Of a stretch of 64,000 nucleotides of DNA, positions 46,801 through 59,200 are shown one piece after another. The stretch lies in the NCBI RefSeq assembly GCF_023101765.2, contig NC_064236.1:13604993-13668992 (forward strand), written 5' to 3'. Position numbers and translations under genes: made by a program. The notes beneath the pieces were generated by a model that was not told where the DNA came from, made no database searches, and saw only the letters and a program-made list of their open reading frames with translations. The DNA is from Spodoptera frugiperda (taxonomy: Eukaryota > Arthropoda > Insecta > Lepidoptera > Noctuidae). Within the stretch, counting starts at the first letter, position 1. The number at the start of each line of letters is the position of its first letter.

Positions 46801-46834
46801 GATGGTCCATATAGCCTTCATCATCAGCAAATAG
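34856..46834 (+). CDS. sl: Phospholipase C-gamma (small wing orthologue), 12 coding exons
   Basis: Exons: 34856-35216, 35404-35542, 36733-36895, 37061-37261, 37381-37496, 37659-38589, 38665-38846, 41293-41470, 41734-41799, 45130-45324, 45597-46419, 46584-46834. They total 3606 nt (1201 aa) with consistent phases; Drosophila Sl is about 1236 aa. Role (family): hydrolyses PIP2 to IP3 and diacylglycerol at the plasma membrane downstream of receptor tyrosine kinases. Seen, in order: PH domain (about residues 30-155); EF hands with loop DTDKRGEIGFDD; X box with the two catalytic histidines (SSSHNTYLTGDQ; IYHGHTLT); the first half of a split PH (ILLLEDPVDKEWNPHAF). Next come nSH2 (FLVRES), cSH2 (FLVRPS), a tyrosine linker (TVYGTPGYMDP), SH3 (KALYDYRA...GGWWRGDYGG), the second split-PH half, Y box and C2. 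The 3' end of the SH3 exon is uncertain: donor 45325 (GTTAGT) was chosen, but a donor at 45421 would add 32 in-frame codons. Confidence 0.94.
35543..36732. other. PLC-gamma intron 2 (two adjacent hairpins)
   Basis: 1.2 kb, AT-rich. It contains two neighbouring strong inverted repeats at 35936-36011, described separately. No other feature. Confidence 0.6.
35936..36011. repeat. Two adjacent strong hairpins
   Basis: Hairpin 1 (35936-35981): a 13 bp stem (AACTGAATAGGAG), one A/C mismatch, then a 7 bp stem (GCTGTGG) closed by a TTAT loop. Hairpin 2 (35986-36011): CAGTTTTATTC pairs perfectly with GAATAAAACTG across a CTAA loop. They are 4 nt apart. Confidence 0.8.
38847..41292. other. PLC-gamma intron 7
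   Basis: 2.4 kb, AT-rich. A common lepidopteran repeat lies at 41104-41250, just before the exon 8 acceptor. Nothing else recognised. Confidence 0.55.
41104..41250. repeat. Lepidopteran interspersed repeat fragment
   Basis: Contains TTGACCCGGCAAACTTCGTA near its start and GAGACTAACGAACAGCAAT at its end, with a TCAGTCCAGCTGTTTTCGAG-type middle. I recognise this combination as a very common lepidopteran repeat. Class not assigned. Confidence 0.6.
42703..42732 (+). other. Candidate 30 nt cassette microexon of PLC-gamma
   Basis: A good pyrimidine tract and AG lie before it, and GTGAAC follows. It is phase 0 at both ends, would add IQEIRSIGGS between FTSK and VTVKAL, and keeps the frame. The gene makes sense without it and human PLCG1 has no such insert here, so this is only a possibility. 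Confidence 0.25.
43045..43168. repeat. Imperfect palindromic element, about 124 bp
   Basis: The outer arms GTTTACGTTGAACGAAATCG and the reverse complement of TTTCGATTACTTTGAGCG match well. Inner words GCGCGTTCG/CGAACGC and GATTGACC/CCAATCAAT are also inverted. It resembles a hairpin repeat I recognise from other lepidopteran genomes. Confidence 0.65.
43498..44998. mobile_element. Decayed TA-flanked DNA transposon, 1.5 kb, with PHD-finger remnant
   Basis: The inverted ends are GGGTAGACTGGGGGC on both sides, flanked by TA (43496-43497 and 44999-45000). The first ~25 bp are imperfectly inverted, and CAATTGT/GTTACAATTGT words recur inside as subterminal repeats. The minus strand holds a C-terminal transposase-like fragment. 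The ends and the TA target fit the Tc1/mariner-pogo superfamily. The transposase core is missing, so it is internally deleted. Confidence 0.82.
44101..44605 (-). pseudogene. Frame-disrupted transposase C-terminus with PHD-type zinc finger
   Basis: Two overlapping minus-strand frames together look like one protein tail. The upstream frame (44605-44276) has a lysine-rich stretch (EAETRKKAKQIKINFSADST). The other frame (44445-44101) has a Cys4-His-Cys3-like finger (CLVCIEPYS, WIQCSQCKMWAHEECT, YTCHTCE). The change of frame near 44276-44445 indicates a frameshift. PHD-type fingers of the form CLxCxEPYS...W(I/V)QC...CKxWAHExC occur at the C-terminus of pogo/Tigger-like DDE transposases in insects. 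It lies inside the TA-flanked element, so it is a transposon relic and not a host gene. No catalytic core is seen. Confidence 0.72.
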
Positions 46835-49800
46835 ATGATTTAGTAAATATAATCCCCTACAGCTGGGCATGATGTTTGTAGCCAAAAATTTGTCAAGATA
46901 TATACAGTGAGGTGAAAGTATATTTATTACACTACTGGAAACTTTTTAGAGAGGCAAAATTATTATATTTACTAAATGTTTATGATCGTTTAAAATTTTA
47001 ATGTTATGAAACTTATACAACATGATATAATATTGTCTTCTAGAACGTATATTTATATTTTTCATATAAATGTTGAAGTAGGTGTAGAACTAAAAGGTGT
47101 GTGTCAGAGTCTACGGTAGTGTTACTGGTTTAGATTTGAGGTCATGGTCATAGAAAATAAATAGTTAATTTAAGAATGCTACTATTTTATATAAGGCTCT
47201 AATTAATATTTATTTTTCTTCATGGAAACATCGTTGCATCATTCTTTCATTCACACACACACACATCTGGCCTGATGATACAACTAAAACACTCAACTAG
47301 TGTAGTTTTAATTTATATAATATACGATATTTAATATATTTTATATGTATATTGCAGCTTGCAAACAAGGTTTCTCGTAGGTTTTAAAGCCTTGATGAAC
47401 TTTCTCGAATATTTAATGTACCTAAGACAAATTTGATCTGATTGATCTGAATGGTTGCTATTTAGCCGGCTGCTATACTGGCAGCTTATATGAAGGGCTG
47501 GTGCCAAACTCTATGTAGATTAACAAGAAAAGGAGTGCTATGGCGGTGCTTGAACTCAAATGAACTAACTATACATTATCTATGGATATTTAAATTCTCT
47601 TGCATGTTTATGGTGAAAGTTCAAGCCCGTATATTGTAACTGTAAAGTGAGAAGAGTGCCTAACATGCTAATTTATTTGAGGTTTGAAAACATGGTCTTC
47701 CTCGTTAATCCTAAGTCTCGTCTTCCTGTTTTTTAGATTATCCTTAGACTAGGTATAGTAACACACGGAACCCTTACTTCGGCTGCTGCCAGTTATTTAA
47801 TAACTTTTAACATTATTCCCTATTTAAACTAATATTTTAAGGAAGGTCATGTTTATATTTGTGTATCAGGGAAGCAAAGAAAGCATAATATGAGCTTACT
47901 AAGACTGATTGAGGTAATTACAACAAAGTGAAATGAAAGTGAGAATTTTAAACTCTATTGCAATTCCAAAGATTGGGATGAAAGCCTTGTTAGCGTGCAA
48001 ACGCAAGAGTCCAACATTAGGACACACACAGTTGTCTATTTTGAGTATGTAAAAATACAGAAATCGATTAATAAGTAGGACTTTAGTCAATGTCGATTTC
48101 TTTGTAGAAATATTTTGACACGAAATAATCACAATTACATTGTAATCAATTATGTTTTATTAATGTATATGTATGTTTAATTGTAGCATAATTTAGATAA
48201 CGCGTATACAATTTTCCAAATATTTAGTTAAGTTCAAATATCTTCAAGAGTTAAAATATTGAATGAATATTTGGTACACATTGTATCATCAATTTCATCT
48301 TACCATTTTATATTTCAGATGTTCGCATAATAAATTAGTTGAAAATATAATATGTATGTATGGCAATACAGTTATATTTACAGTACTAGTTATTTCAATA
48401 TTTTCACAAACTGCTATAAATGTGCACAATATAATTTTCATAGCTGTTGAACGTATTGGAAAGTTGTAACGGTTTAGCAGGTGAAAGCAAGCACTGGCAA
48501 AATAGGACACTCGCGATGTCGTCGCAGCTACAATTAAATTATAACGATGTTCATTCAAACCCGCTTAGTATTTATATGAAAAAAAAAAACATAATTATTC
48601 CTTGCGTCTATTGCCTGCGTCACCTGTTAAAAGTGAAAACTAATATTTAAAAATCGAATCATTATTATAGAATTCATAATTATTTTATTCTGAAACATTC
48701 ACAAAAGTAGTACGTAATTAGTAGTCGAGATCGATCGAAAATATTTTATTAGTAAGTAGAACAATTTCAAATATTATTTTTTAAAGATACATCGAAAATG
48801 TGGTATAAATATACATGTATCTAGTTTTTCGTTCCCCCTTTACAGATTATTATTGTATAATAAAATATTATTTGTAGGACATAAAAATCACAGACTAATG
48901 ATAGGAATGCTATTATTTTTATTATGCATTTACAATACTTACATTTATTTTTACTAAGATGGAATATGACTAATGCATTTACATAATTTATAGTGCAATA
49001 TATTATTGAAATCATTTAATTACTGGATATTAAAATCACATATGTATATTTAGTATCTGACAAAATAACATGCTTTATTGGTCTGTTATTTTTATAAAAA
49101 TTAAACTATCATTGATAAAATAACTTATTTTCGATCTTGTTAACTTGAAGATCACTGTATTCTATGCTTGTAATGAAAGTAAATTCATTGTAATTATATT
49201 TGTAATGGATAACGGTTTTTAAATCTTTAATTTTTATTGACTGATCGCAACATTATTGTGAATTACTACTTCTAAGTTTCTGCAGTTCTAACCAAAATAG
49301 ATGAAATGATTTAATTAATATTTTTCATTGGAAGAACTATTATCTCAAATAATTGGCGTAATTTGTAAATTATTAATCCTTGAAAATTACCGCCACAAAA
49401 ATAAGTCATTTGTGTTGTCAGATACAATAAAGTTACGAGAAATAAAAAGCGGATTGTAAAAACAAATAGATCTGAATAGTGGCATCACTAATTAGATAAT
49501 ATTTTAATTCATTGAAAATATTATGTCTCGGGAGGCTCCAGGCAACAATTTTCCCCGGAAAGCGCTATGTCAGTTTAAAACATTATGCTTACATTGGCAG
49601 ATTGAAATAATAGTTTTAAATTAAATTCGAAATTTTGTTGGCGTATTCAGAATAAAATTATTCATTTTTCCTCATATTCATTATTCATTTAACTTTATTC
49701 AAGATACCAGTGTATGATCGCCCTTATGTTTATCTATTGTTGTGCAGGTTTTAGTTTAGCAATTTAAATGTTTGATGTTTGAGTAGATGTTAAATAAATA

Positions 49801-50233
49801 TTAAATAATTATAAAGGTCTTTTATTTCCAAACCATATCATTTTCTAACATTGGTTAGTTAGCGAGAATATCAGTGTGTGCGAATCAATAATGACATAAA
49901 ATAGGCAACATTTTTTATCTGTATTTGATGTTGACTAAAGTCTGTGGTAGTGCATAGTTCACTCGGTTCACTCACTCACGCGAAGCTATTTACTTACCAA
50001 CTACTACTACGAGGGTTTTGTAGTTTCTTATTAAAATTAATGATATATATTTTATCTAATTACTACATTTTTATGTAAAGTTTATTCAAATGTTAATATA
50101 GTTATTAGAAAAAAAGCTGTTCTATAAAAGTAATTGTATAATAAAAATGTCATATGTTTCTGAAACACTTCAATGGCCGTACTGTTCGAGTGTCAATAAT
50201 AAGTGTTTTGCTGTTCCGGAACTGTAAATTGAT
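46835..50233. other. PLC-gamma 3' UTR and PLC-gamma-baboon intergenic region
   Basis: Very AT-rich. An AATAAA at 47156-47161 (322 nt after the stop) is a candidate PLC-gamma poly(A) signal. The baboon promoter should lie near the right end. No other gene, RNA or transposon end is supportable. Confidence 0.55.
47156..47161 (+). terminator. Candidate poly(A) signal of PLC-gamma
   Basis: AATAAA, 322 nt beyond the PLC-gamma stop codon. Confidence 0.45.
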
Positions 50234-53200
50234 ATGTTTTCATCAAGGAATGTGATAATGAATAGTTTTCAATGGCGCAGATGGTTTCTTTTTTTGATTT
50301 TCGCAGTGTATCGGAGGTTAGACACCGTCGATGGTAAGTGCTTTTCATTACTTGTCCATTTGCGTGCTTTAATTTTGTCTAAACACAAATACAGATCTGT
50401 TTATGTGTATATGAGGTATTCGAATAGTTGCCATGAATACTTAGCTAGTGATAAGAATTATTTAAAATTCCTCTCAATTCATAGTATCGCACGAAGGGCA
50501 TTATGTTCTAGTATTTTGAATAGTGACTGAGATAGTGTGCATTAATAAATAAATTATTAGAAGAATGCTTAATGCACGCCAATTTGTTATTAAATAGTAT
50601 TTTATAATGAGAATACGAGTTAAAAAGGCAACTATTTTAATGTAAACTTTCTTAAAAGAAGTCAATCGGCACATTAGATAAGTTTTTAACAAATTCTATT
50701 GTGACAAAGACAGTTGAGATTCACATGGCTTGTATTTAAAAATATGTAGAAACTTTTTAACCATACTTAAGTAAATGTGGTTACAAAAGAAGTAGGTAAG
50801 GTAAACATATACTGCAATGATATCACAGGATGATCATGAATTCATTTATTCTGACTCTGACCTCATAAATAAATACAATATGTTACATTGTGTAAAATAA
50901 CAAGTATTACAATGTAAACGTTATTTAAACATCTATTGTTAATTTAGAAAACAAGATTTTATTTTCTTTGCTTTTACACATTTCTATAGTCGTTATTATT
51001 CTTATATTTCAATATCAACACGTGTAAATGGTACAATCAGCTAGATTTCCATATTTATGTCTGATGTCAAGTGTTGTGTATTGATGTTTATGGAACATGT
51101 AATAGATATTCCAGTCTCCATCCTGTCCTGATGCCATTTTAATGTTCCTAGGTTTAAAATGTTACTGCAACAGTGAGAGATGTCCAAACTCAACATGTGA
51201 AACTGATGGGTACTGTTTCGCATCTACAAGTCTCGAGAATAAAATACAGAAATTCACGTACCAGTGAGTATAGTTCATTTATACACTTATTTAAATAAAA
51301 AAACAATATTTTCAAAATTATTTTCCTTTTTCCAAATTCTCTCTAAAAATCATAGTGATGATGGCATTTCATTATGTAATTAAATTGAAAAGGTACATAT
51401 TTTCATTTACTTTAAGTCAATAATGTTGGCTGAAAATGAATTCAAAACAATTGGCAAGCTCAAATCAACACAAACCTGTTGTTGTGGTGCTCACAGGTAT
51501 AATTCTAACCAATTTCTATCAAATGATTGACCTGTGTAGTGCGGTGCTCTTAAGCTGTATGAACTTGAACGTTGCATTCCCTCCTGAAAACCCAGTAAAA
51601 TGCAAAAACTCTACAATGTATTGCTGTAAAACTGATTTCTGCAATTCTGATGCGATAATACAAGAAAAATTGTCCAAAGTGCTTCATGCCTCCGTAATGG
51701 GTAAGCTTTTCTGTGCACTTGCGGGCGTGTCATGTATCTACTTGATGATGCAGATTTTGAGTTTGTTTGATGTACTATTAAAATCATATAATTGCATTGC
51801 CATTTCCTATAAGTTTTGTGTTGAGATGCCAATACTCTAACAATCGCTTTTGAATTAGTGATTTGAATATGTACCTACTAAGCAAAGAGAAGGTGCGGCC
51901 GCAGGTGCCGACAGAAATAATTAGTATGATTTGAATGATGTGCCGTACTCCTTAACCAACTCTATTTTCCGAGTGTGTGTTGTTTGCTTTAACCTACTAA
52001 ACATAATGTATGGTGGTTCCACTTGCGGCGCAGCTGTATCGAGCTCAAATCACTGATACCCATCGAGCATCCCTTCAGTTGCTCTACAACGAAAACTAAA
52101 AATGAATCAGTGGTGATAAAATGTTGTAAGTCACATGACATGTGCAATGAAGGCCTGCGTCTGGACCTGCAACCGAAGCCGCCAGGTAGGAGCGACGTGG
52201 AGGTAGTGCCCCGATGTGCCCCGCTAACTACTGCACTCTAGCTTCCCGCTCTTCGCACTCGACGCCCACAATCGCCAAGTGCCCAGCGCCCATCCTCCAG
52301 CGGGTGCCGTGGTTTATGGTGCGAGACTGCATGGCTAAAGATTTTGTTTTTTCTTCGTTTTGTTCTTAAATAACCTTGTTTTTCCTTAGACCGGCATTGA
52401 TCACCACCGTGTAGGGTTTATTCTTTTTGTACTAATTTATGAATTTATGGACGTAGATGTTGGGACCAAGAAAACATATTGCCTCCCGGGGACTTGCCTA
52501 TATGGTGCCGCAGAAAAAACCCCGAAATATCTTGCTGCGCCACGGAGTACTGTAACCGTTACCTATTCACAGGTACAGTATTAATTCGGAATGTGTCGTC
52601 GGGGCGCGCTGTCTGGGTAGCTTACATTGTGATGTCCACATCAAATGTATTGTTGAATCGTACCATGTTAAAGTAACGTTCATCAGAGGTTCTTAATATG
52701 ACTTGAGATAATCGGCTGCTCGGTAACAATCGTGCATGCAAGGCTAGCACATAAATTAGGTATATTGGCAATGGGACTCTGTCCTATTGATGCTGTCGAC
52801 TCGGCTTTCCTCATTTACAAGTAAAAAGACTTGTATTTGAAGGTAAAGATGTAATACACGGTCGTATTGGGTTGTGCTCATTTGAAAAACGGATATATTT
52901 CGTTTGAACTTTATAGGGGGACATCATTACATTACGTTATGCATAGTAGTAACTGTACATGTGTCATAAAATGGGTGCAACTGCACAGAAGGCATGAATG
53001 ACGGGATGTATCAATTGTAATGGCATTATACAACATTGAATGTCTTGATTACATATGTTATGCGTAGTACATATGTTAAAAGTGGGTGCCATTGCACAGA
53101 AGGCATGACGGGATGCATCAATTGTAATGGCGCTATACGACATCGAATGTCTTGATTACAGAAAGTTAAGAGGAATGTAGTAATTTTACAACAGGCGTAA

Positions 53201-56200
53201 AAGAAGGCGTAAGTGATCATAAGCCGGTTTTTCCAATTGATTTAAGCATGAAATTTTATTTTATACTAATAGCATGTCACTTAACTATTATAATAATATT
53301 ATCGTAATTTATTTTTGCTAACAATATTTTTCAGCACTTTATTACATAGTTTACTGACAAAAAGCTGTGGGGCATGTAACTAACCTCTGCACGATATAAA
53401 ATAGCTAATTATAAAATGGAGTAAACTTTAGTTAGGGCTTGATAATTGCTTATTTTCGGGTTTCTGTAACGAATCCGACAAACTTAGATTTCCTTTGTTC
53501 ACACATGTCTTTTATGTTTGAACAAGTATCTGTATTGTATTCATCGGGTATTAGAAGTAAGTAAGGCTTCTTATTTCAACGTGTTTTATAATGCGATAGC
53601 CAGTCGGTTACATATTTAACTGAACAAAAATAACGGCAAACAATATTAGACCTCATTAAGTGGTAATTTGGTATATTTTATGTTAAAACAATTTCAATAG
53701 GTTTTTTTTACAGTTTATATTATTTATTAAAGTTAAATGTTTATTGGTTCAGCTTTTGCATGTGTGTTTTGTGTATTGTCCTCATTATGTCCTTGAGGTA
53801 TGCTTTCGCTGTCTGTTTCTGTTATGTGAGATAATAGGGTGGATGACTAATTTTTATTTTAATGTCCGTCTGGTAGATTATTTGAAAACGTTAGACACGT
53901 ATTTTTTATTTTCTTACTGAAAGGAGTACTTTTGTGTACGTTTTATACTCAATAGTGACGTAGTTAGCTTCCACTCCTAAACTTTGATTCGTTTTATTAT
54001 ACGACAAAGTAAAGTCAATATGTGTGTAATTTTTTTTAATTACTTAACTGACGGACTAAGTAGATATTTAATTTCCATACCCGGTCATCATCCCTATTAT
54101 TTGTTGTAAGTAAGCGGAAAATATGTTTATGTATTGATTACATACAACGCCCTTTGTCACACAACACATCACACTCACAGTCACACATGAAGTATTATTA
54201 CAAATTAATGTGTCTCTCCTTAAATACGTTCTTCAATAATCATTGAGAACATTTAAATTAAGATTTTAAAACTGATTCATTTGTACTTTATGAAGTTTAT
54301 CGAAAAGTTAGTGTCGTCCTAATAAATCAGATGGACATTTTTATTTGCTCGTGTTCAGGTCGACGTACTGCGGCCATTCTGTATCAAAGCTATCAATTGA
54401 AAACCATTAAACGTGGCCTGCGAACAATAATGTTCTTGTCGAACCGTATGCCGCGATTGTAGACTAATAATCCATATCTTTCTTCCATCTGTATCATTAC
54501 GCGTTTCAAGTTTACTTATATTAGAAAGTACTTTCATTTCAAAATTAAGTTTTTCTTACGACTCGAGTAATAAAAGGCGTGATGTTGTCATTTTACCAAT
54601 AAATAGTCGAGTTTGGTATTTATAGCACATGTAAGTTGGTCCACAAATTGATTCCGCACGTTTAACTCAGTATTCAATCCGACCACCGAGCGGTGCCTAT
54701 CTGCCTATGTTTAGTATAATGCATGTAAAGCTCTTGCTAGATACTGGGGACATTTGTATTCATAAATTTCGACAAACTCATCTTTTAATATCATTATATT
54801 TTTTTATAATGCTATTATATTATTCGGGGATCCAATTGAATGCTAGTATCTATCTTGGCTTTTTGAAGGTAATATATTTTATAATGAAATACAGCCATAT
54901 TTGTGTTGTTACGAATGCTTTGTATCTGTCTTCTTTTTGATAATTATGTGTACTAATCCAAACATTCTGAATAAAGAGACGGGAACCACAGCGACGGCAT
55001 GGAAAGTATTGCCATGGGTGATGGGGTTGATGGTTCTCGGGGTTTGCGCTGCGATTAGCTTCTGGTGGGCGAAGCGATCCCATGGCCCGAATAAACCAAG
55101 TCCCTACCCGATCGATGAGCTGGGGAGTGAAGCCAGGCACCCCATGATACCCACTATAAGGGACATGATCGAGCTCACCACTTCTGGATCCGGTTCAGGT
55201 ATGTATCTATTTGTTTGCTAAGTATTCTTTATTCATTCATAACACACCACACATTAACAATATTAAATCAAACTACAGTTTTATGGATATCAAGTTTATT
55301 GTTGAAAAATGTGAACAAGGAATAAATCTCATATCTTGTTCCATTCATCACTTTAATCTAAATTGAGGAAGAGCACTTCATTACAGTGAGCGACAATGCT
55401 CGACAATGCTCGTCGCTCCATACATGTATTGTATCTTCACGTCATGTAAGTACACGATGTTACGTATGAATGGATTCATAAATGCGAACATCAAGACGTG
55501 CCAAAGTGAACGATCATTGCCATGAATCGATCTGCATTGATGCATCAAATGAATTGAATGAGGCAATAAGAAAGTTCGCGATATGTATGAACATCAAAGT
55601 ACACAGTGGCACACTTTTTTGATTTTACATACCGATTTGTGCTTTCCTGCTGTATTTTAAAATTGACATGTTACGTGTACGGGACCTTGTATCCTTTTGA
55701 TTTTCTTGAAACTTTCCTTTATCTTATTTTCATTTTAAAATTCACAATTTTGAATATGACATACATACTTGTTTACCTCGTCCCGTCCAGCGTTGAACTA
55801 AGCCTCTCCGATGGCACACATCTGAGGCTGAGTTCAATCTTTAGGTCTTTAACAAACAATATACAATATTTCTTCTCTTTTAGGGCTGCCTCTACTAGTC
55901 CAGCGTTCAATCGCTCGTCAGATCCAGCTGGTGGACATTATCGGGAAAGGTCGTTTCGGAGAAGTATGGCGTGGTCGTTGGCGCGGTGAGAATGTCGCCG
56001 TCAAAATATTCTCTTCCCGCGAAGAGTCCTCTTGGTTCCGCGAAGCCGAAATATACCAGACGGTGATGTTGCGTCACGAGAACATTCTTGGCTTCATTGC
56101 CGCCGACAACAAGGGTAAGTCCAGTACTTACAAAACATTTCAATTCTATAATGTCCTTTAACTCGACTACATTTTGCTAGGGTGGTGAGGGTGACTAATT

Positions 56201-59200
56201 GTTAATTATACATTGGACTTGAATTAGAAATATCGATTGTGGCTGGTGAGTCGACCATTTCGATGTGTTTGTTCAACACGACAATGTTTGCCTTTGTTAC
56301 GCTTATAGATCGGTAAAATTGCATCTTCATAATAATTATATGCAAGTAAACCCGCAATTAGGTATGTCGCTCAACATGGAAGGAAAAGGGTGTCATGGTA
56401 CGTGGGCGCGATTCGCTAGCCATAATTACATGGTCGAGTGCTACTCAGGTTATAGGACAGGATAATGGCATAATAACTAAATGTGTGGTCCTGTGACTCC
56501 AAATGACATGTACCTAACTACACGTAACAAATAAAAATGAAGCTACGACTTCAAGGTAAAACTTTACAGAAAATAAGCAAATACGAACTAATAGGTATTG
56601 ATATCGATTGCTAACTAAAATGACTGTTTTGTATTTTAATATAAATACATGTTTGGTTTGGGGCTGAAACATGTCTGAGACGTTTGATTGAAGCAAAATA
56701 AATAATAACTGCTGTCTGTCTAGTTTAGCGACATTTGTAAGTAGCTAAGCCCAGTCTGATCTCGAGTAGGTAGCTAGGTAGGTACGATAAAGAATTGAGA
56801 TTTTCTTAGTATTTGTTATCCTTCAACGGAATATTTAAATAAACGATCACCTACACAGTTGTCTCCTGCCTCGAGTCGAACCTTTTACGTCACAGTCTGG
56901 ACTGTGATCGCTCAACTATTTGTTTATGAATTACTAGCTTTTGCCCGCGACTTCGTCCACGTGTAATAATTACTTCTGGCAGTATTTAGGATTTTTTACG
57001 TAAAACCTTAATACATTTCATCAGTAGGGCTAGTACTTAAGTTTTCTTTATTGTGAGAATACAGACTGATATAGAGCTACTACGTCCTTTTACTATGACT
57101 AAAGATGTACAGAATTCTTCTCAAATAGTCGTCGTTACGCTTGAACGGTTCGCATCCAATGTAACACATAATAATTTTACATATCATAGAATCGAGTAGA
57201 CTTAAAAAAGGCATACAATATATTATTTTGTTTTAGACAACGGCACGTGGACCCAGCTGTGGCTGATCACTGACTATCATGAGAATGGCTCGTTGTTCGA
57301 CTTCTTGAGTGCGAGGACAATAGACTCCATGACGCTGGTGAAGATGTCGCTCTCCATCGCCACTGGTTTGGCCCATCTGCACATGGACATCGTCGGCACT
57401 AAAGGTAAGTACACAAAGCCATTGTGAATATCCTAGGTCTCTTCTACAAAATAGTTTTGCCATAGTCTTTACGCTTAACAGACATATTTGGAGATCGCAA
57501 TTTAAAAAGATCGGGTTATTAGAGAGCACTACTGCCCAGTCTTTGTTATGTATACTTGTATAGTATAGTCCCTTTTTTTGAGGGGGGAAATCATCCAATG
57601 AGTAGTCCCTTAGTCTTCTCTCACGATACCCGGAGGAATAGTAAGAGAGCTGACAAATGAGTTGTAAAGAAAATTGATAATTGCTTCCTCTAGAATGTCA
57701 TAGATAAACAATTCTTTATTACCTTTCCAATTAACTTTGGATAGAGTTTTATTCATATCGAAGCCACACAATTTATAACCTTATTATTTTTCAATTAAGT
57801 AGAAAATCTATTAAACTAATTACTAAACACCTCTCTATCGGTACAGGTCAAACTACTCCTTTGTGTCTTTCTTTATTCGAATTTCAACTTAATTATTTTG
57901 ACGTGAAGTCGTAAATCCAATGAATTTGTTGGTCTAGGTTGAGTTGCTTGTCATTGTACTTACCACACTATATAGTAGTTAGAGGTAAATGACCAAAAGA
58001 TAATATACAATATGGGTCGACTACGTTATTACAGCGATTGGCTTTCTTCTCTCTATCTTCCCTAGATTACTTAGATTTAATTTTCTCAGTATGATACATC
58101 TATTTTAGTATTTTCTTTAATAAATATTTCATTTCACATTTTCCGCCCTCTCATTAAACACCCACTCCCAGAAAGGTCCTTGGTTTTCCTTTTCCTTCGT
58201 AGGTCGATTATTAATAACAGCTTCTCTAAGAAAACGATAAAAAGTGGATAATACTCTCACTAATTGGAGCTTATCTAATATTAAATTGTTATTTCTTATT
58301 CTTATTAATTTATTAAATCGTGTAACTGAAATGTATCCTTAATATAGAATAACAGATATTTACAAGCAATTTTAAGTTATATATTTAGTCGTAAAACCTA
58401 AATATGTTTCGTGTCACTAACAAATTCATAGCTTTAGGCCAAATCTCCCCAAATACCTAAAACAGGTCTATGTTGTTGTTATTTCTATTAGTGTTTGGTC
58501 CGTACATGCGACGTATGTAATAACTTGCTATTCTCATATTGAGGTCAATCGATTAATGAGCCTATCTATACTCCGCTGAATATTATCACTGTATTCTATA
58601 TTTATTTGATGAAAAGTGTCACTTCATCGCTTACCAGCAGGCGGGATGGTGGCCGAACGTCATCCTAATAAATATTTTAGAGACTTTGACCACAGATTGG
58701 CTCTTCTAAATCATGACTGACACCAAATTTCCGAAACTTATCTGTCTATAGATTTGCAAGAGATACAAATTTTGGGACATTTTTAATGGAGCTTTGACAA
58801 AATTCTGTCTCTAGCTGGAAGAGGCAGACTGGCAATAAGTTTTCAAAAGATATTCGTATTATAGGTATATAGATATAGGTAGCTATATCTAGAGCACAAC
58901 AAAATTAGGTCTTTACTACCTATGTGCCTACAGTATCCTAGATAGCAAGTACATTATATTGATAAATTACTTCTATTCAAGACATAATTTTGATCCAATA
59001 CTGGGAAGGTTAGATGTGACGTCTTTAGATAATGAGCTATTGGCTGTCTATTCAAATGAATAATAAAATTCTTAGACGGCAACGGTAACTAAGGTGGTTA
59101 AGTTAAGGGCTGATTCACGCTGTAAGGCCGATCTCAGTTTGTGCGCGGCACAAGTATTAGTTATAAGAGAAACAATGAGGGTATTAATATGGGTAAGGGA

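Larger units (their letters stand above)
52573..54976. other. baboon intron before the transmembrane exon
   Basis: 2.4 kb. Contains a tandem duplication (52932-53162) and one copy of a dispersed repeat (about 53840-54020). The acceptor before the transmembrane exon (ATAAAG) has a poor pyrimidine tract. Confidence 0.6.

Noticed and set aside
47260..47275. Short CA repeat as a microsatellite feature
   Set aside because: Too short to be informative. Other simple runs (17291-17306, 20038-20059, 63402-63430) were also left out as separate features.
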